The translations under genes were made by a program, and so were the position numbers. 64,000 nt of DNA from DASZQL01 sp964391865 (GTDB lineage: Bacteria; Planctomycetota; Phycisphaerae; Phycisphaerales; UBA1924): NCBI GenBank assembly GCA_964391865.1, contig CAYMNQ010000001.1:310001-374000 (forward strand). Reading direction: 5' to 3'. Each line of letters starts with the position of its first letter. Position 1 is the stretch's first letter. Shown here in pieces: positions 33,828 through 42,388 of the stretch. Below the pieces are notes generated by a model. The model did not search any database and was not told where the DNA came from. It saw only the letters and a program-made list of their open reading frames with translations.

Positions 33828-33847
33828 GACTGGTCTGTATACCAGTC
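33828..33847. promoter_or_regulatory. Probable TetR operator
   Basis: GACTGGT-CTGTAT-ACCAGTC: 7-bp perfect inverted arms with a 6-bp centre. The size and spacing suit a TetR dimer. It lies just downstream of the promoter and between the divergent tetR and AhpD-like genes. Confidence 0.65.
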
Positions 33848-33911
33848 GGACTCACGGATTTTCGGCTGGTCCCGGGCTTCCCGGCAGCCTCACTCAGAGA
33901 AGGAGAACACC

Positions 33912-34448
33912 ATGCCCCGCTTGAATGCTGTTGACCCCGCGACCTCGACCGGCAAGGCGAAGGAACTGCTCGACGCCGTGAACAAGAAGCTGGGCATGAC
34001 GCCCAACATGATGCGGACGATGGCGAACTCGGCCGCGGTGCTGGAGGGGTACCTGAACTTGTCCGGCGCGCTGTCGCACGGCACGCTCGGCGCGAAGACG
34101 GGGGAGCGGATCGCGCTGGCGCTGGCGTCGGCGAATCACTGCGACTACTGCGCGAGCGCGCACTCGGCGATCGGCAAGATGGTCGGGCTGTCGCCTGACG
34201 ACATCGGCGCGGGGCTGAAGGGCGGCTCGACGGACGCGAAGGCGGACGCGGCGGTGAAGTTCGCCCGGGCCGTGGTCGATTCGCGCGGTGAGGTGAAGGA
34301 CTCGGACCTCGCCGCCGTTCGCGGCGCGGGGTTCACCGACGGCGAGATCGGCGAGATCGTGGCGCATGTGGCGCTGAATGTGTTCACCAACTACTTCAAC
34401 ACGGTGGCGCAGACGGCGATTGATTTCCCGGTGGTGACGACTCGATAA
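33912..34448 (+). CDS. Carboxymuconolactone decarboxylase / AhpD-like alkylhydroperoxidase protein
   Basis: 178 aa. The CMD fold has the redox motif C77-D-Y-C80 followed by ASAH (His84), the AhpD-type catalytic CxxC-(x3)-H. Ribosome-binding site AGAAGGAGA before the ATG. These proteins reduce peroxides using a dihydrolipoamide- or thiol-linked system. The gene is probably repressed by the adjacent TetR. It is followed by an intrinsic terminator, so the hydrolase gene downstream likely has its own promoter or is reached by read-through. Confidence 0.92.
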   Translation: MPRLNAVDPATSTGKAKELLDAVNKKLGMTPNMMRTMANSAAVLEGYLNLSGALSHGTLGAKTGERIALALASANHCDYCASAHSAIGKMVGLSPDDIGAGLKGGSTDAKADAAVKFARAVVDSRGEVKDSDLAAVRGAGFTDGEIGEIVAHVALNVFTNYFNTVAQTAIDFPVVTTR

Positions 34449-34454
34449 ATTCAG

Positions 34455-34492
34455 CATCCGGTGTGCTTCCCGCACGCCGGATGATTTTCTGT
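34455..34492 (+). terminator. Intrinsic terminator after the AhpD-like gene
   Basis: A 12-bp stem with one G.U (CATCCGGTGTGC / GCACGCCGGATG) and loop TTCCC, followed by ATTTTCTGTT. It begins 7 bp after the stop codon. Confidence 0.8.
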
Positions 34493-34575
34493 TCTCATTC
34501 GACGTCGCTTCGGCATGCCCGCTCTGGCGAGTGGCGCATCGTTGCAGCATGGCCTCTCATTGGAAAGGAAGATTC

Positions 34576-35583
34576 ATGAATCGCACCATGATCCGATCGC
34601 TGGCGGTGCTGCTCGGAGCCTCGGCGGTCATCGGCGCCGGTGTGCTGGCGCAGTCGTCGAAGCCCGAAGCGCCGGCGGCTTCAGCAGCGGCGTCGGCGGA
34701 GCGCGCTAGCGCGCCGCGGGTGTCGTACCGCACGGTGAAGGTCGATGGGCTGGACATCTTCTACCGTGAGGCCGGGCCGGCGGATGGGCCGGCGATCCTG
34801 CTGCTGCACGGGTTCCCGACGTCGTCGCACATGTTCCGCAATCTGATCCCCGCGCTCGCGGACACGTACCGCGTGATCGCGCCGGACTATCCGGGGTACG
34901 GGCAGAGCTCGGCACCGCCGGTGGAGTCGTTCGAGTACAGCTTCGACAATCTGGCGCGGGTGATGGACACGTTCACCGAGACGGTGGGGCTGACGAAATT
35001 CGCGGTGTACGTGCAGGACTACGGCGCGCCGATTGGCTACCGGATCGCGAGCGCTCACCCGGAGCGGATCACGGGGCTCATCATTCAGAACGGCAACGCG
35101 TATGAGGAGGGGCTCCGCGAATTCTGGGATCCGATCAAGGCGTACTGGGCCGCGCCGAGCGAGACGACCGCGCAGCCGCTGCGCGCCTTCCTTGATCTGA
35201 AGACCACGAAGTGGCAATGGACGCACGGCGTGCGTGATGTCACGAGTATCAGCCCGGACAATTGGACGATCGATCAGGCGCTGCTCGACCGGCCGGGCAA
35301 CGTGGAGATTCAACTGAAGATGTTCCTGAGCTACGGCACGAACCCGCCGCTGTACCCGAAGTGGCAGGCGTACTTCCGCGAGCACCAGCCGCCCGCACTG
35401 ATCGTGTGGGGCAAGAACGACTTCATCTTCCCGGCGGAGGGCGCGGAGCCGTACAAGCGTGATCTGAAGAAGCTGGACTTCAATCTGCTGGACACCGGTC
35501 ACTTCGCGCTGGAGGAGGATGGCGCGCTGATCGCGTCCAAAATCCGGGAGTTCATGGCCAAGCGTGTGCTGAACGCGCGGTGA
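34576..35583 (+). CDS. Exported alpha/beta hydrolase, epoxide hydrolase / haloalkane dehalogenase-like
   Basis: 335 aa from the ATG at 34576 (ribosome-binding site GGAAAGGAAG). The signal peptide MNRTMIRSLAVLLGASA... is followed by an Ala/Ser-rich linker. The oxyanion hole is LLLHGFPTSSHMFRNL. The nucleophile is Asp148 in VQDYGAPIG, which puts it with the Asp-nucleophile hydrolases; the C-terminal His is in TGHFALEED. The substrate is unknown. It is 128 bp from the AhpD-like gene. Confidence 0.87.
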   Translation: MNRTMIRSLAVLLGASAVIGAGVLAQSSKPEAPAASAAASAERASAPRVSYRTVKVDGLDIFYREAGPADGPAILLLHGFPTSSHMFRNLIPALADTYRVIAPDYPGYGQSSAPPVESFEYSFDNLARVMDTFTETVGLTKFAVYVQDYGAPIGYRIASAHPERITGLIIQNGNAYEEGLREFWDPIKAYWAAPSETTAQPLRAFLDLKTTKWQWTHGVRDVTSISPDNWTIDQALLDRPGNVEIQLKMFLSYGTNPPLYPKWQAYFREHQPPALIVWGKNDFIFPAEGAEPYKRDLKKLDFNLLDTGHFALEEDGALIASKIREFMAKRVLNAR

Positions 35584-35601
35584 GGCGCGGTGCGAGCGAA
35601 A

Positions 35602-36138
35602 TCAGAGAACCAGCGGCGGCGGTGGGCCCGGCTCTTTCGTGAGCGCCCACCGCCGCAGTGATTGGTAGAGCTGCGCGGCGTCGTGGGTGGTGAAGGCGCC
35701 GACGTCGTAGCTGTCGGCGTCAAGGACGCCCCAGCACCCCCCGGCGGGATCGAAGAGCGGGACGACGACTTCGGATTGATCGCGCGGGTCGCAGGCGACG
35801 TAGTTCGGGCCGAGGGTTCGGACGTCGGGGATGACGAGCGATCGGCGTTCGCGCCAGGAGCGGCCGCAGGCGCCGTGGAGGCCGATGGGCGAGCAGGCGG
35901 GCTTGTCGCGGCAGGCGACGAGGAGCATTTCATCGGGGCCGACGGTGCGGTGGTCGTCGAGCGTGGCGCCTGGGCCGGCGTAGAAGCCGATCCAGGAGAT
36001 GCCTTGCGGGGAGAGGGCGTCCCAGAGGAGGTCGCTGGCGTGCTGGAGGCGCGCGGTGTCGAAGCCAGAACCTGGGAGTTCGCGCGAGAGTAGCGACGCG
36101 TAGTCACGGTGACTTTGTGTGGGCTGGGCGCTCGGCAT
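35602..36138 (-). CDS. GAF-domain free methionine-(R)-sulfoxide reductase-like protein
   Basis: 178 aa single GAF domain. Cysteines C76, C82, C91 and C116 occur in LLVACRDKPACSPIGLHGAC and NYVACDPRDQSEVVVPL; the latter motif and the Cys in VACD match free-Met-R-sulfoxide reductases. The family reduces the free amino acid rather than protein-bound Met-SO, complementing the MsrB-MsrA fusion elsewhere in this window. It is convergent with the hydrolase gene, with 18 bp between. Confidence 0.8.
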   Translation of the reverse strand: MPSAQPTQSHRDYASLLSRELPGSGFDTARLQHASDLLWDALSPQGISWIGFYAGPGATLDDHRTVGPDEMLLVACRDKPACSPIGLHGACGRSWRERRSLVIPDVRTLGPNYVACDPRDQSEVVVPLFDPAGGCWGVLDADSYDVGAFTTHDAAQLYQSLRRWALTKEPGPPPPLVL

Positions 36139-36259
36139 GGTTGTAGAGGGTAGGCGGCAATTGATGCGCGCGGCGACGCCCCGCTCGCTCGCGCTGCGCG
36201 TGTCGTTGTAGCGCGCGGCGAAACAGACGGCCGGCTGGCGTTCAGCGGTGAGTCGTGGG

Positions 36260-36499
36260 TTACAGCGTGGCGCTGGTGAAGGGCAGGAGGCCCATGAAGC
36301 GGGCGCGCTTGACGGCCTGAGCGACCATGCGCTGTTCCTTCGCGGTGGTGCTGAGCCGCTTGCGGCCGAAAAGCTTGCCGTTGGGCGACATCATGCGGCG
36401 GAGGTTCTCGACGTCCTTCCAGTCGACGTATTCGTCGCCGGTGCCGGAGGTCTTGGTGGCTTTGATCTTGGTCTGGCCGAAGCGGGTGAACTGGCTCAT
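36260..36499 (-). CDS. rpsR: 30S ribosomal protein bS18
   Basis: 79 aa, normal size. The core MSPNGKLFGRKRLSTTAKEQR...AVKRARFMGLLPFT is diagnostic for bS18. The protein binds bS6 on the 30S platform. It stands alone here, not next to bS6, bL9 or ssb as in many bacteria. The promoter at 36571-36599 drives it. Confidence 0.97.
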   Translation of the reverse strand: MSQFTRFGQTKIKATKTSGTGDEYVDWKDVENLRRMMSPNGKLFGRKRLSTTAKEQRMVAQAVKRARFMGLLPFTSATL

Positions 36500-36570
36500 G
36501 AAACTCGGTTCCTCGTCTTGGACGATCGGCCCGGGCAGCGCCCGAGCGACGGGAAAAATCAGGGTTGGGG

Positions 36571-36599
36571 AGTATAGCGGAATCGCGGGATAAGGCCAA
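36571..36599 (-). promoter_or_regulatory. Sigma-70-like promoter for rpsR
   Basis: On the minus strand TTGGCC, a 17-nt spacer and TATACT. It is about 72 bp upstream of the rpsR start. The -10 is good and the -35 matches in its TTG. Confidence 0.55.
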
Positions 36600-36641
36600 C
36601 CGCGCGATGGATCGCACCAGCAAACATACTCCGAACTTGAG

Positions 36642-37661
36642 TTAGAGCCGGCGGCTGAGCACTGCGTCGGCCATGGTGAGCATGGACTGGCGGGCGGGCG
36701 AGTCGGGGAGCGCGGTGAGCAGCGCCTTTGCTTCGGTCACAAGGCGCTCTGCGACTCGGCGGGCATGGACGATCGAGCCGGTTTGCTCGAGATCGGCGGC
36801 AACCTGTCGGCGGGTGGATTCGCAGCCGGTGCAGGCTTTCAGCGAGCGGATGGCGCGTTCGCGCTCGGCGGGCGCGAGGTACGCGAGGTGGCGGATGAGC
36901 GGGAGGGTGAGCTTGCCTTTTTCGAGGTCGCGGCCGAGGGTTTTGCCGACGACGCGCTCGTCGCCCACGAGGTCGAGGACGTCGTCGATGATCTGGAAGG
37001 CGACGCCCAGTTTCGAGCCGAAGTCGAAGAAGCGGTGCGCGAGATCGGGGTCGGCGCCGGAGTACTGCGCGCCGAGCTCGCACGCGACGCCGATGAGGGC
37101 GGCGGTCTTACGGTCGATGATGTCGAAGTAGGTGGGCTCGTCGAGTTCGAAGTCGGCGCGGTGGTGGAGCTGGAGCATCTCGCCTTCGCAGACGGTGCTG
37201 GTGATCTGGCCCACGCGGAGGGCGGTGCGCTGGCTGTCGAGCTGGCTGCAGAGGTGGAAGGATTGCGAGATGAGGTAGTCGCCGAGGATGACGGCGACTT
37301 CGTTGCCGCGCTCGCGGTTGATGGTGCGTCCGCCGCGGCGGGTGTCGGCTTCGTCGAGGACGTCGTCGTGGACGAGCGTCGCCATGTGGATCATCTCGAT
37401 GACGGCGGCGATGGTGACGTGGTCGTCGGTGATCTCCGGCTCTCGGCCGGTGCGCGGTGAAGCGGCGAGGCCCGAGAGCATGACGAGCATGGGGCGGAGC
37501 ATTTTGCCGCGGTATCGCTCGACCTGTCGGCAGAGTTCGGCGACGGGGGCGATGGGCGAGTTGAGTTGTTCGTTGAAGCGCTCATCGACACGCCGCAGCC
37601 CCTCGGCGAGAAGCCGAGCGATGGACTCGTGGGCGGGGGCGATGTCGAGCATGCCGGGCAT
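36642..37661 (-). CDS. Polyprenyl (all-trans) synthetase
   Basis: 339 aa from the ATG at 37661 (the second ATG is 9 bp inside). The first Asp-rich motif is LVHDDVLDEADTRRG (D99, D100, D103) and the second is QIIDDVLDLVGD; GKTLGRDLEKGKLTLP is typical of octaprenyl/heptaprenyl-type synthases. It builds the isoprenoid side chain of the respiratory quinone from IPP and allylic diphosphate. The larger open frame to 38384 is an antisense shadow of the methyltransferase. It is separated from that gene by 92 bp. Confidence 0.94.
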   Translation of the reverse strand: MPGMLDIAPAHESIARLLAEGLRRVDERFNEQLNSPIAPVAELCRQVERYRGKMLRPMLVMLSGLAASPRTGREPEITDDHVTIAAVIEMIHMATLVHDDVLDEADTRRGGRTINRERGNEVAVILGDYLISQSFHLCSQLDSQRTALRVGQITSTVCEGEMLQLHHRADFELDEPTYFDIIDRKTAALIGVACELGAQYSGADPDLAHRFFDFGSKLGVAFQIIDDVLDLVGDERVVGKTLGRDLEKGKLTLPLIRHLAYLAPAERERAIRSLKACTGCESTRRQVAADLEQTGSIVHARRVAERLVTEAKALLTALPDSPARQSMLTMADAVLSRRL

Positions 37662-37753
37662 GATACGAAGAATAGGCTTGGCCTTCGGGTTCGTCAAATG
37701 TTTCAGAAAATAATGAATTAAGGCGGTACTGCCTCCTGAATGGCGATTTCTGG

Positions 37754-38542
37754 CTACTTCTGGGCGGTGAGATAAGCGATCCAGCCGGCGTCGGGGGCGG
37801 CTTTCTCGGCGGGCTTGAAGTTGCCGTCGCCTTCGCCGTTTTTGTCTTCGCCCTCCCAGTAGACGGTGGTCTTCTTGAAGCCGGCCTCGTGGAGGAGTTC
37901 GCGGACTTCGGGGATGGTCCAGAGGCGCCAGTGGTATTCGAAGGCGTTGGTGAGGCGCGAGCCGTCGGCGAATTTGAAGTGGATGCGGCACGTCGCGTCG
38001 CCGGTGATTGGGTTGTAGTCGGCTTGATCCCAGATGTAGGTCATGCGCTTGTCGATGGCGCGGGGTTCTTTCATGGCGCGGAAGGCGTCGTACCCGCCGT
38101 AGGCGTCGAGGAAGAAGACGCCGTCGGGTTTGAGCGCGGCGCGGACGCGTTTGAAGTAGGCGCGGAGTTGCCCGCGCTCTTTGAAGAGGTAGTAGCTGAA
38201 GTTCATGGCGAGGACGGCGTCGACCGGCGGCGTTTTCACGTTCAGCACGTTCTGATTGAGGAGTGTGACGCGGGCGCGCTGCGGGTTGGTGAGGCGCGAG
38301 AGTTGGTGGGCGAAGGCCCATTCGAGGGTTGGCTTGTCGAGATCGACGCCGGTGGCGCGGTGGGCTGGTTTGCGCCGTGCCCACTCGCAGCAGACGGCGG
38401 CCGTGCCGCAGAAGTCTTCGCGGATCAGCGCGGGGGATCGGCGGCGGAGTCTCTTGAACTCGGCGAGGATGAAATCGACTTCCGCCTCGGGGCTCTGGAC
38501 GCTTTTTTCGTAACAGATGTGCGGGTCGGCGCGGTCGGCCAT
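37754..38542 (-). CDS. Class I SAM-dependent methyltransferase
   Basis: 262 aa from the ATG at 38542. The SAM fold is visible as LIREDFCGTAAVCCEWARR (motif I, with the glycine-rich loop changed to FCGTA), TGVDLDKPTLEWA and ALKPDGVFFLDAYGG. A polar E-G-E-D-K-N-G-E-G-D-G insert lies near the C-terminus. Substrate unknown. It is divergent from the DNA methyltransferase gene. The open frame continues upstream but only through the repeat-bearing intergenic DNA. Confidence 0.85.
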   Translation of the reverse strand: MADRADPHICYEKSVQSPEAEVDFILAEFKRLRRRSPALIREDFCGTAAVCCEWARRKPAHRATGVDLDKPTLEWAFAHQLSRLTNPQRARVTLLNQNVLNVKTPPVDAVLAMNFSYYLFKERGQLRAYFKRVRAALKPDGVFFLDAYGGYDAFRAMKEPRAIDKRMTYIWDQADYNPITGDATCRIHFKFADGSRLTNAFEYHWRLWTIPEVRELLHEAGFKKTTVYWEGEDKNGEGDGNFKPAEKAAPDAGWIAYLTAQK

Positions 38543-38681
38543 GGTGGGCTTGCGGCGCGAGGAGCTCTTGCGGGACGGGCGGGAATGCAGCGGCGAGGTA
38601 CGGTGTGACGGCAACTCGATGACTCCGATCGTTGGGGAGCGGCGGAGTGTACTGATCGGGCGACGGTTAGAGTGGTGCGCG

Positions 38682-39464
38682 ATGGCGAGGTCCCCCACTG
38701 CTCGTGCTGGGTCGAAGCGATCCGCCCCTTCCCCGGGGGGCGCGGGGGAGCGGTGGAGCGTGTCGCGGGGCGATTGGCTGGCGCTGGCGCGGACGCTGGC
38801 GCCGGGGTCGGTGGATTTGATGTACGTCGATCCGCCGTTCAATACAGGGGAAGTGCAGCGCGCGGCGGCCGGCGCGTTTGAGGATCGGTGGGATGATGCG
38901 GCGGCGTATGTGGCGTGGCTGCGTGAGCGGCTGGCGGCGACGCTGCCGGCGATGAAGCCGACGGGGAATCTGTTGATTCATGTTGATTGGCGCGCGAGCC
39001 ATCACGTGCGGCTGCTGCTGGATGAACTGCTCGGGGCGGGGCGGTTCGTGAATCACCTGGTGTGGTCGTACGGTTTGGGGGGATCGTCACCGCGGCGGTT
39101 CGCGCGGAAGCATGATGACATTTTGTTTTACTGCGTTGATGAGGAGCGGTACTGGTTTGAGCCGCCGATGGTGCCGGCGACGAGTCAGCGGATGAAGGGG
39201 ATGCTGAAGAAGGCGACGGATGTTCTGGACATCCCGTCGATCAACAACATGTCGAAGGAGCGACTCGGCTGGCCGACGCAGAAGCCGATGGCGCTGCTGG
39301 AGGTGCTGGTGGGCGCGTGCTGCCCGCCGGGCGGCGTGGTGCTGGACCCGTGCTGCGGGAGCGGGACGACGCTGGCGGCGGCGGTGAAGCTCGGGCGGCG
39401 GGCGATCGGCGGGGATACATCGGAGAAAGCGGTGCGGATCGCGCGGCGGCGGCTGGCGGGTTGA
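38682..39464 (+). CDS. DNA adenine/cytosine-N4 methyltransferase (beta class)
   Basis: 260 aa from the ATG at 38682, or from the GTG at 38760. Motif IV DPPFNTG comes early and motif I LDPCCGSGTTLAAA late, with QKPMALLEVLV between: the beta-class order seen in CcrM-like and type III modification enzymes. No restriction gene is adjacent, so it may be a solitary methylase. The first 26 residues are coded by a CCCCTCTCCC-type repeat and read unlike protein, so the GTG start is attractive. Confidence 0.83.
   Translation: MARSPTARAGSKRSAPSPGGAGERWSVSRGDWLALARTLAPGSVDLMYVDPPFNTGEVQRAAAGAFEDRWDDAAAYVAWLRERLAATLPAMKPTGNLLIHVDWRASHHVRLLLDELLGAGRFVNHLVWSYGLGGSSPRRFARKHDDILFYCVDEERYWFEPPMVPATSQRMKGMLKKATDVLDIPSINNMSKERLGWPTQKPMALLEVLVGACCPPGGVVLDPCCGSGTTLAAAVKLGRRAIGGDTSEKAVRIARRRLAG
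38721..38755. repeat. CCCCTTCCCC / GGGGGAG element
   Basis: A third copy of the element at 6129 and 19397, here with CCGGGGGGCGCGGGGGAGC. It lies at the predicted N-terminus of the DNA methyltransferase, in an otherwise promoter-like gap. Confidence 0.5.
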
Positions 39465-39498
39465 CAGCGATTTCCGCGGCCCATACGGTCCAAGCCCT

Positions 39499-40461
39499 AT
39501 GTCAAAGATCAGCGTGCCCGGCGAACCGGTGATGCCCGAAGTGAAGATGCACGTGCTGCGGCCGACGGAGCCGGGCATCGGCGTCGTGACGAAGAACGAG
39601 GTCTGTACGGCGAGCAAGAAGGCGGCCGGGTTCGTGCGGCATGTTGAGATTGATGTGAGCCGCGCGGGCTTGCAGGGGTTGTGCTATCCGGGGCAGGCGC
39701 TGGGCGTGGTGCCGGACGGGGTGGATGCGCGCGGCTTGCCGCATAAGGTGCGTCTGTACTCGATGGCGTCGCCCATCAGCGGCGAGGACGGCGAGGGGCG
39801 CATCTACTCGACGACGGTAAAGCGCACGATCGACGAGCACTGGGAGAACCACAAGTTGTTCCTGGGCGTGGCGTCGAATTTTCTGTGCGATTGCCAGGTG
39901 GGGCAGGAGATCAAGATCAGCGGGCCGAACGGGAAGCGGTTCCTGCTGCCGGTGGATGTGTGCGCGCATGACTACACGTTCATCGCGACGGGGACGGGGA
40001 TCGCGCCGTTCCGGGGGATGCTGCTGGAATTGATCCGGCGGAATTGCCAGAGCCGAATCACGCTGATCATGGGCGCGCCGTACGCGACGGATCTTTTGTA
40101 TCACCACTACTTTCTGAAGATCGCCGCGGAGCACAAGAACTTCACGTATCTGACGGCGATCAGCCGCGAGAAGCAGGCGGACGGGCACGACCGGCTGTAC
40201 GTGCAGGACCGGCTGCGGACGAATCGGGACCAGCTTGGGCCGCAGTTGTCGAGCGAGCGGAACCTGATTTACATCTGCGGCATCGCGGGGATGGAACTGG
40301 GCATCTTCCAGCAGCTCGCGCTCGAACTACAGGGCGGGGCGCTGGAGCAGTACCTGCAGTGCGACTCGGAGGCGCTCCGCGATATCCGCGGGTGGGATCG
40401 GCGGATGCTGCACAAGGAGATCCGGCCGACGCGGCGCGTGCTGATGGAGGTGTACGCGTAA
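39499..40461 (+). CDS. Ferredoxin-NADP(+) reductase, plant/cyanobacterial type
   Basis: 320 aa. The FAD domain has LPHKVRLYSMASP (RxYS-type) and IYSTTVKRT, followed by C-D-C-Q-V-G-Q-E. The NADP domain has FIATGTGIAPFRGML, GAPYATDLLYH and YICGIAGMELGIFQ, and ends VLMEVYA with the terminal aromatic region of plant-type FNR. It transfers electrons between ferredoxin and NADP(H). The start is 34 bp after the DNA methyltransferase stop. Confidence 0.92.
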   Translation: MSKISVPGEPVMPEVKMHVLRPTEPGIGVVTKNEVCTASKKAAGFVRHVEIDVSRAGLQGLCYPGQALGVVPDGVDARGLPHKVRLYSMASPISGEDGEGRIYSTTVKRTIDEHWENHKLFLGVASNFLCDCQVGQEIKISGPNGKRFLLPVDVCAHDYTFIATGTGIAPFRGMLLELIRRNCQSRITLIMGAPYATDLLYHHYFLKIAAEHKNFTYLTAISREKQADGHDRLYVQDRLRTNRDQLGPQLSSERNLIYICGIAGMELGIFQQLALELQGGALEQYLQCDSEALRDIRGWDRRMLHKEIRPTRRVLMEVYA

Positions 40462-40756
40462 GGACGGATTCACCGCAGAGACCCAGAGAGCGCGGAGAAG
40501 AGAAGAGACGGGAAAGAGATCCCTTGTAACTTCAATCTCTGCGCACTCGGCGGCCTTCGATTCAGTTGTTGTGTCGATGCGCCAACGCGGATGTTCGTTG
40601 GTCTCGTGGCCGTGCGATACACAGTGGCGAGCGCTGTGCGGTGAGCACGACAATCCTCAGAGCAGGATTGTCGTGGCGCGTTGGTGATTCACCGATGCAC
40701 GAGGAGGAGAGAGAATTCGATGAGATTGATGCGGGCCGCGCGCGTAGAATTTCGTT
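40462..40756. other. Gap with two repeat types
   Basis: 295 bp upstream of the AsmA-like gene with no believable ORF. It contains a copy of the TTCACCGCAGAGAC module (40467-40500; about 30 of 34 bases match the left arm at 14586) followed by a rough reverse-complement arm (CTCTGCGCACTCGGCGG near 40535), and the palindromic element at 40646-40675. The remainder shows nothing I can name. Confidence 0.6.
40642..40680. repeat. Palindromic element, single-hairpin copy (CAGAGC loop)
   Basis: CACGACAATCCT (40646-40657) pairs perfectly with AGGATTGTCGTG (40664-40675) around the loop CAGAGC, then GCGCG. On the minus strand it reads GCCAC-stem-GCTCTG-stem-GTG, the same layout as the copy at 19307. Stem sequence differs from all other copies. 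Confidence 0.75.
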
Positions 40757-42376
40757 ATGCGTGTTCGCCGCTTGTTGCTGGGGATTGGGCTCGTCGCGGT
40801 GCTGGCGGGGATTGTAGTGGCGGTTGCGCTCAGCGTGAGTGCAATCCGGCGGCATGGCGGGGTGCGCGGGGCGCTGTCGGCGGCGGGCGAGGAGATCGAG
40901 GCGTGGGTCGGCGGTCAGATCATGCTGATCGCGGGGTCGTACCTTGAGCCGAGGCTGAGTTTCGAGGAGCTCGAGTACTTGCCGCCGCTGGGCGTGAGAG
41001 TGCGCCATGTGCGGCTGACGGCGGCGGACGGGACGGAGTCGGTGTTCGCGGGTGAATTGAGCCTGTCGCTGGCGAAACTCCCCCAGCGCGGGAAGCCGAT
41101 CGTGATCGAGCGCGTGACGCTGAAGGACGCGAGGCTGCGGCTGATCCGCGAGCGCGGGGCGGATGGTGAGACGCGGTTCCGCGGGCTTGTGCCGCTGGTG
41201 CGCGCGGGGGCGCTGCGCGAGCCCGCGAGCGTGGAGGGGAATGCGCGGCTGTCGAACGTGTTCCGGCTGCGGCGGTTGGAATTGGTGAATGGGTCGATCG
41301 AGTTCAGCGACGCGGTAGGCGGCGCGGCGCCGATGGTGATCAGCGGCGTGACGCTGGCGCTCGACGCGGAGCCGGACGAAGCTGGCGCGGAGCCGGGGTG
41401 GCACCGCGTGACGATCGAGTCCGGGCGCGAGCCGCTGGCGCGGGTGACGTTTGATGGGCGGGTGAACCTGGATTCGCTGGACGTCGAGGCGCGATCGGCG
41501 TCGGTCGTGATTGATCTTGACGCGAGCGGGCGCGCGGGGTTGCCGGGGGAGTTGCGGTCGCTGCTGGCGGAGCACGATGTGCGGGGGCGTGTGGAGCTGC
41601 GCGGGTCTGGATTGGTGGCGATGCGTGATGCGTCGCGGACGCGGTTAGTAGGGGAGTTGCACGGGAATGGGATCAATGCCGCCGCGGGGGAGTACCGGCT
41701 GCCGATTGATTCGCTCGGCGCGCGGTTCGAGGTGTCGGGGGCCGCGTTCTCGTGCGAGCGTGCGGAGGCGGCGCTGCTGGGGGGCACGCTGCGATTCGAG
41801 GGTGTACACGGCAATTTCGGCGCGGGTGATCGGCCGATGGGTTTTACGTGGCGCGCGAACGGGCTGGACCTGCGCGAGATGCTGCGGACGAAGACGACGC
41901 CCGGCGCGCCGCCGCGGCTCGCGGGGATGCTGGATTCATCCGGGGCGGCGACGGTTCTGCTAGCGCGGCCAACGGACTCGCTGGGCGGGAGCGGGTCGCT
42001 GCGCGTCCGCGACGGGCGGCTGATCAATATCCCGCTGGTGCATGATCTCACGGAAGCGGCGGCGAGCATCGCGGAGGCGGTCGGCGCTGGGTCGGTGCGC
42101 GACTCGGCGGATGTTGGGTTCAGATTCGACAGCGGCGTGGTGCGGGTGGAGTCGATGAACCTTGAGACGCAGGCGGTGGTGGCGCGCGGGTCGGGGTCCA
42201 TCACGTTCGGCGGCGTGTGCGACCTGATGATGAACGCGGGGCCGATGGAGAAGGTGCAGGGGTTGCTGGGCGAGATCGGCGCGGCGATCGGGAAGGTGAC
42301 GGACCGGCTGGTGAAATATCACGTGACGGGGCCGATCGGTGATCCGAGCGTGAAGGTGCGGCCGCTGGGGTTGTGA
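40757..42376 (+). CDS. AsmA-like envelope protein
   Basis: 539 aa. An N-terminal TM helix (about 5-28) is followed by a long beta-rich region with the repeating pattern L-x-V-R-x-x-x-L, S-L-S-L-A-K-L and G-S-G-S-L-R-V-R-D-G-R-L, and ends G-S-G-S-I-T-F-G-G and K-V-T-D-R-L-V-K-Y-H-V-T-G-P-I-G-D-P. This is the layout of AsmA/DUF3971-type proteins, which bridge the periplasm and handle outer-membrane lipids. It is about 300 bp downstream of FNR. Family likely, role inferred. Confidence 0.7.
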   Translation: MRVRRLLLGIGLVAVLAGIVVAVALSVSAIRRHGGVRGALSAAGEEIEAWVGGQIMLIAGSYLEPRLSFEELEYLPPLGVRVRHVRLTAADGTESVFAGELSLSLAKLPQRGKPIVIERVTLKDARLRLIRERGADGETRFRGLVPLVRAGALREPASVEGNARLSNVFRLRRLELVNGSIEFSDAVGGAAPMVISGVTLALDAEPDEAGAEPGWHRVTIESGREPLARVTFDGRVNLDSLDVEARSASVVIDLDASGRAGLPGELRSLLAEHDVRGRVELRGSGLVAMRDASRTRLVGELHGNGINAAAGEYRLPIDSLGARFEVSGAAFSCERAEAALLGGTLRFEGVHGNFGAGDRPMGFTWRANGLDLREMLRTKTTPGAPPRLAGMLDSSGAATVLLARPTDSLGGSGSLRVRDGRLINIPLVHDLTEAAASIAEAVGAGSVRDSADVGFRFDSGVVRVESMNLETQAVVARGSGSITFGGVCDLMMNAGPMEKVQGLLGEIGAAIGKVTDRLVKYHVTGPIGDPSVKVRPLGL

Positions 42377-42388
42377 TGCGGGCATGGG

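Larger units (their letters stand above)
33613..33911. other. Divergent control region between TetR and AhpD-like genes
   Basis: 299 bp with no ORF of interest. It holds the GAA microsatellite (33685-33711), a promoter for the AhpD-like gene, the probable TetR operator and that gene's ribosome-binding site (AGAAGGAGA, just before 33912). The segment GGAGACGGGCGGGACGCC around 33728 resembles a decayed form of the hairpin at 50211-50229. Confidence 0.6.
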
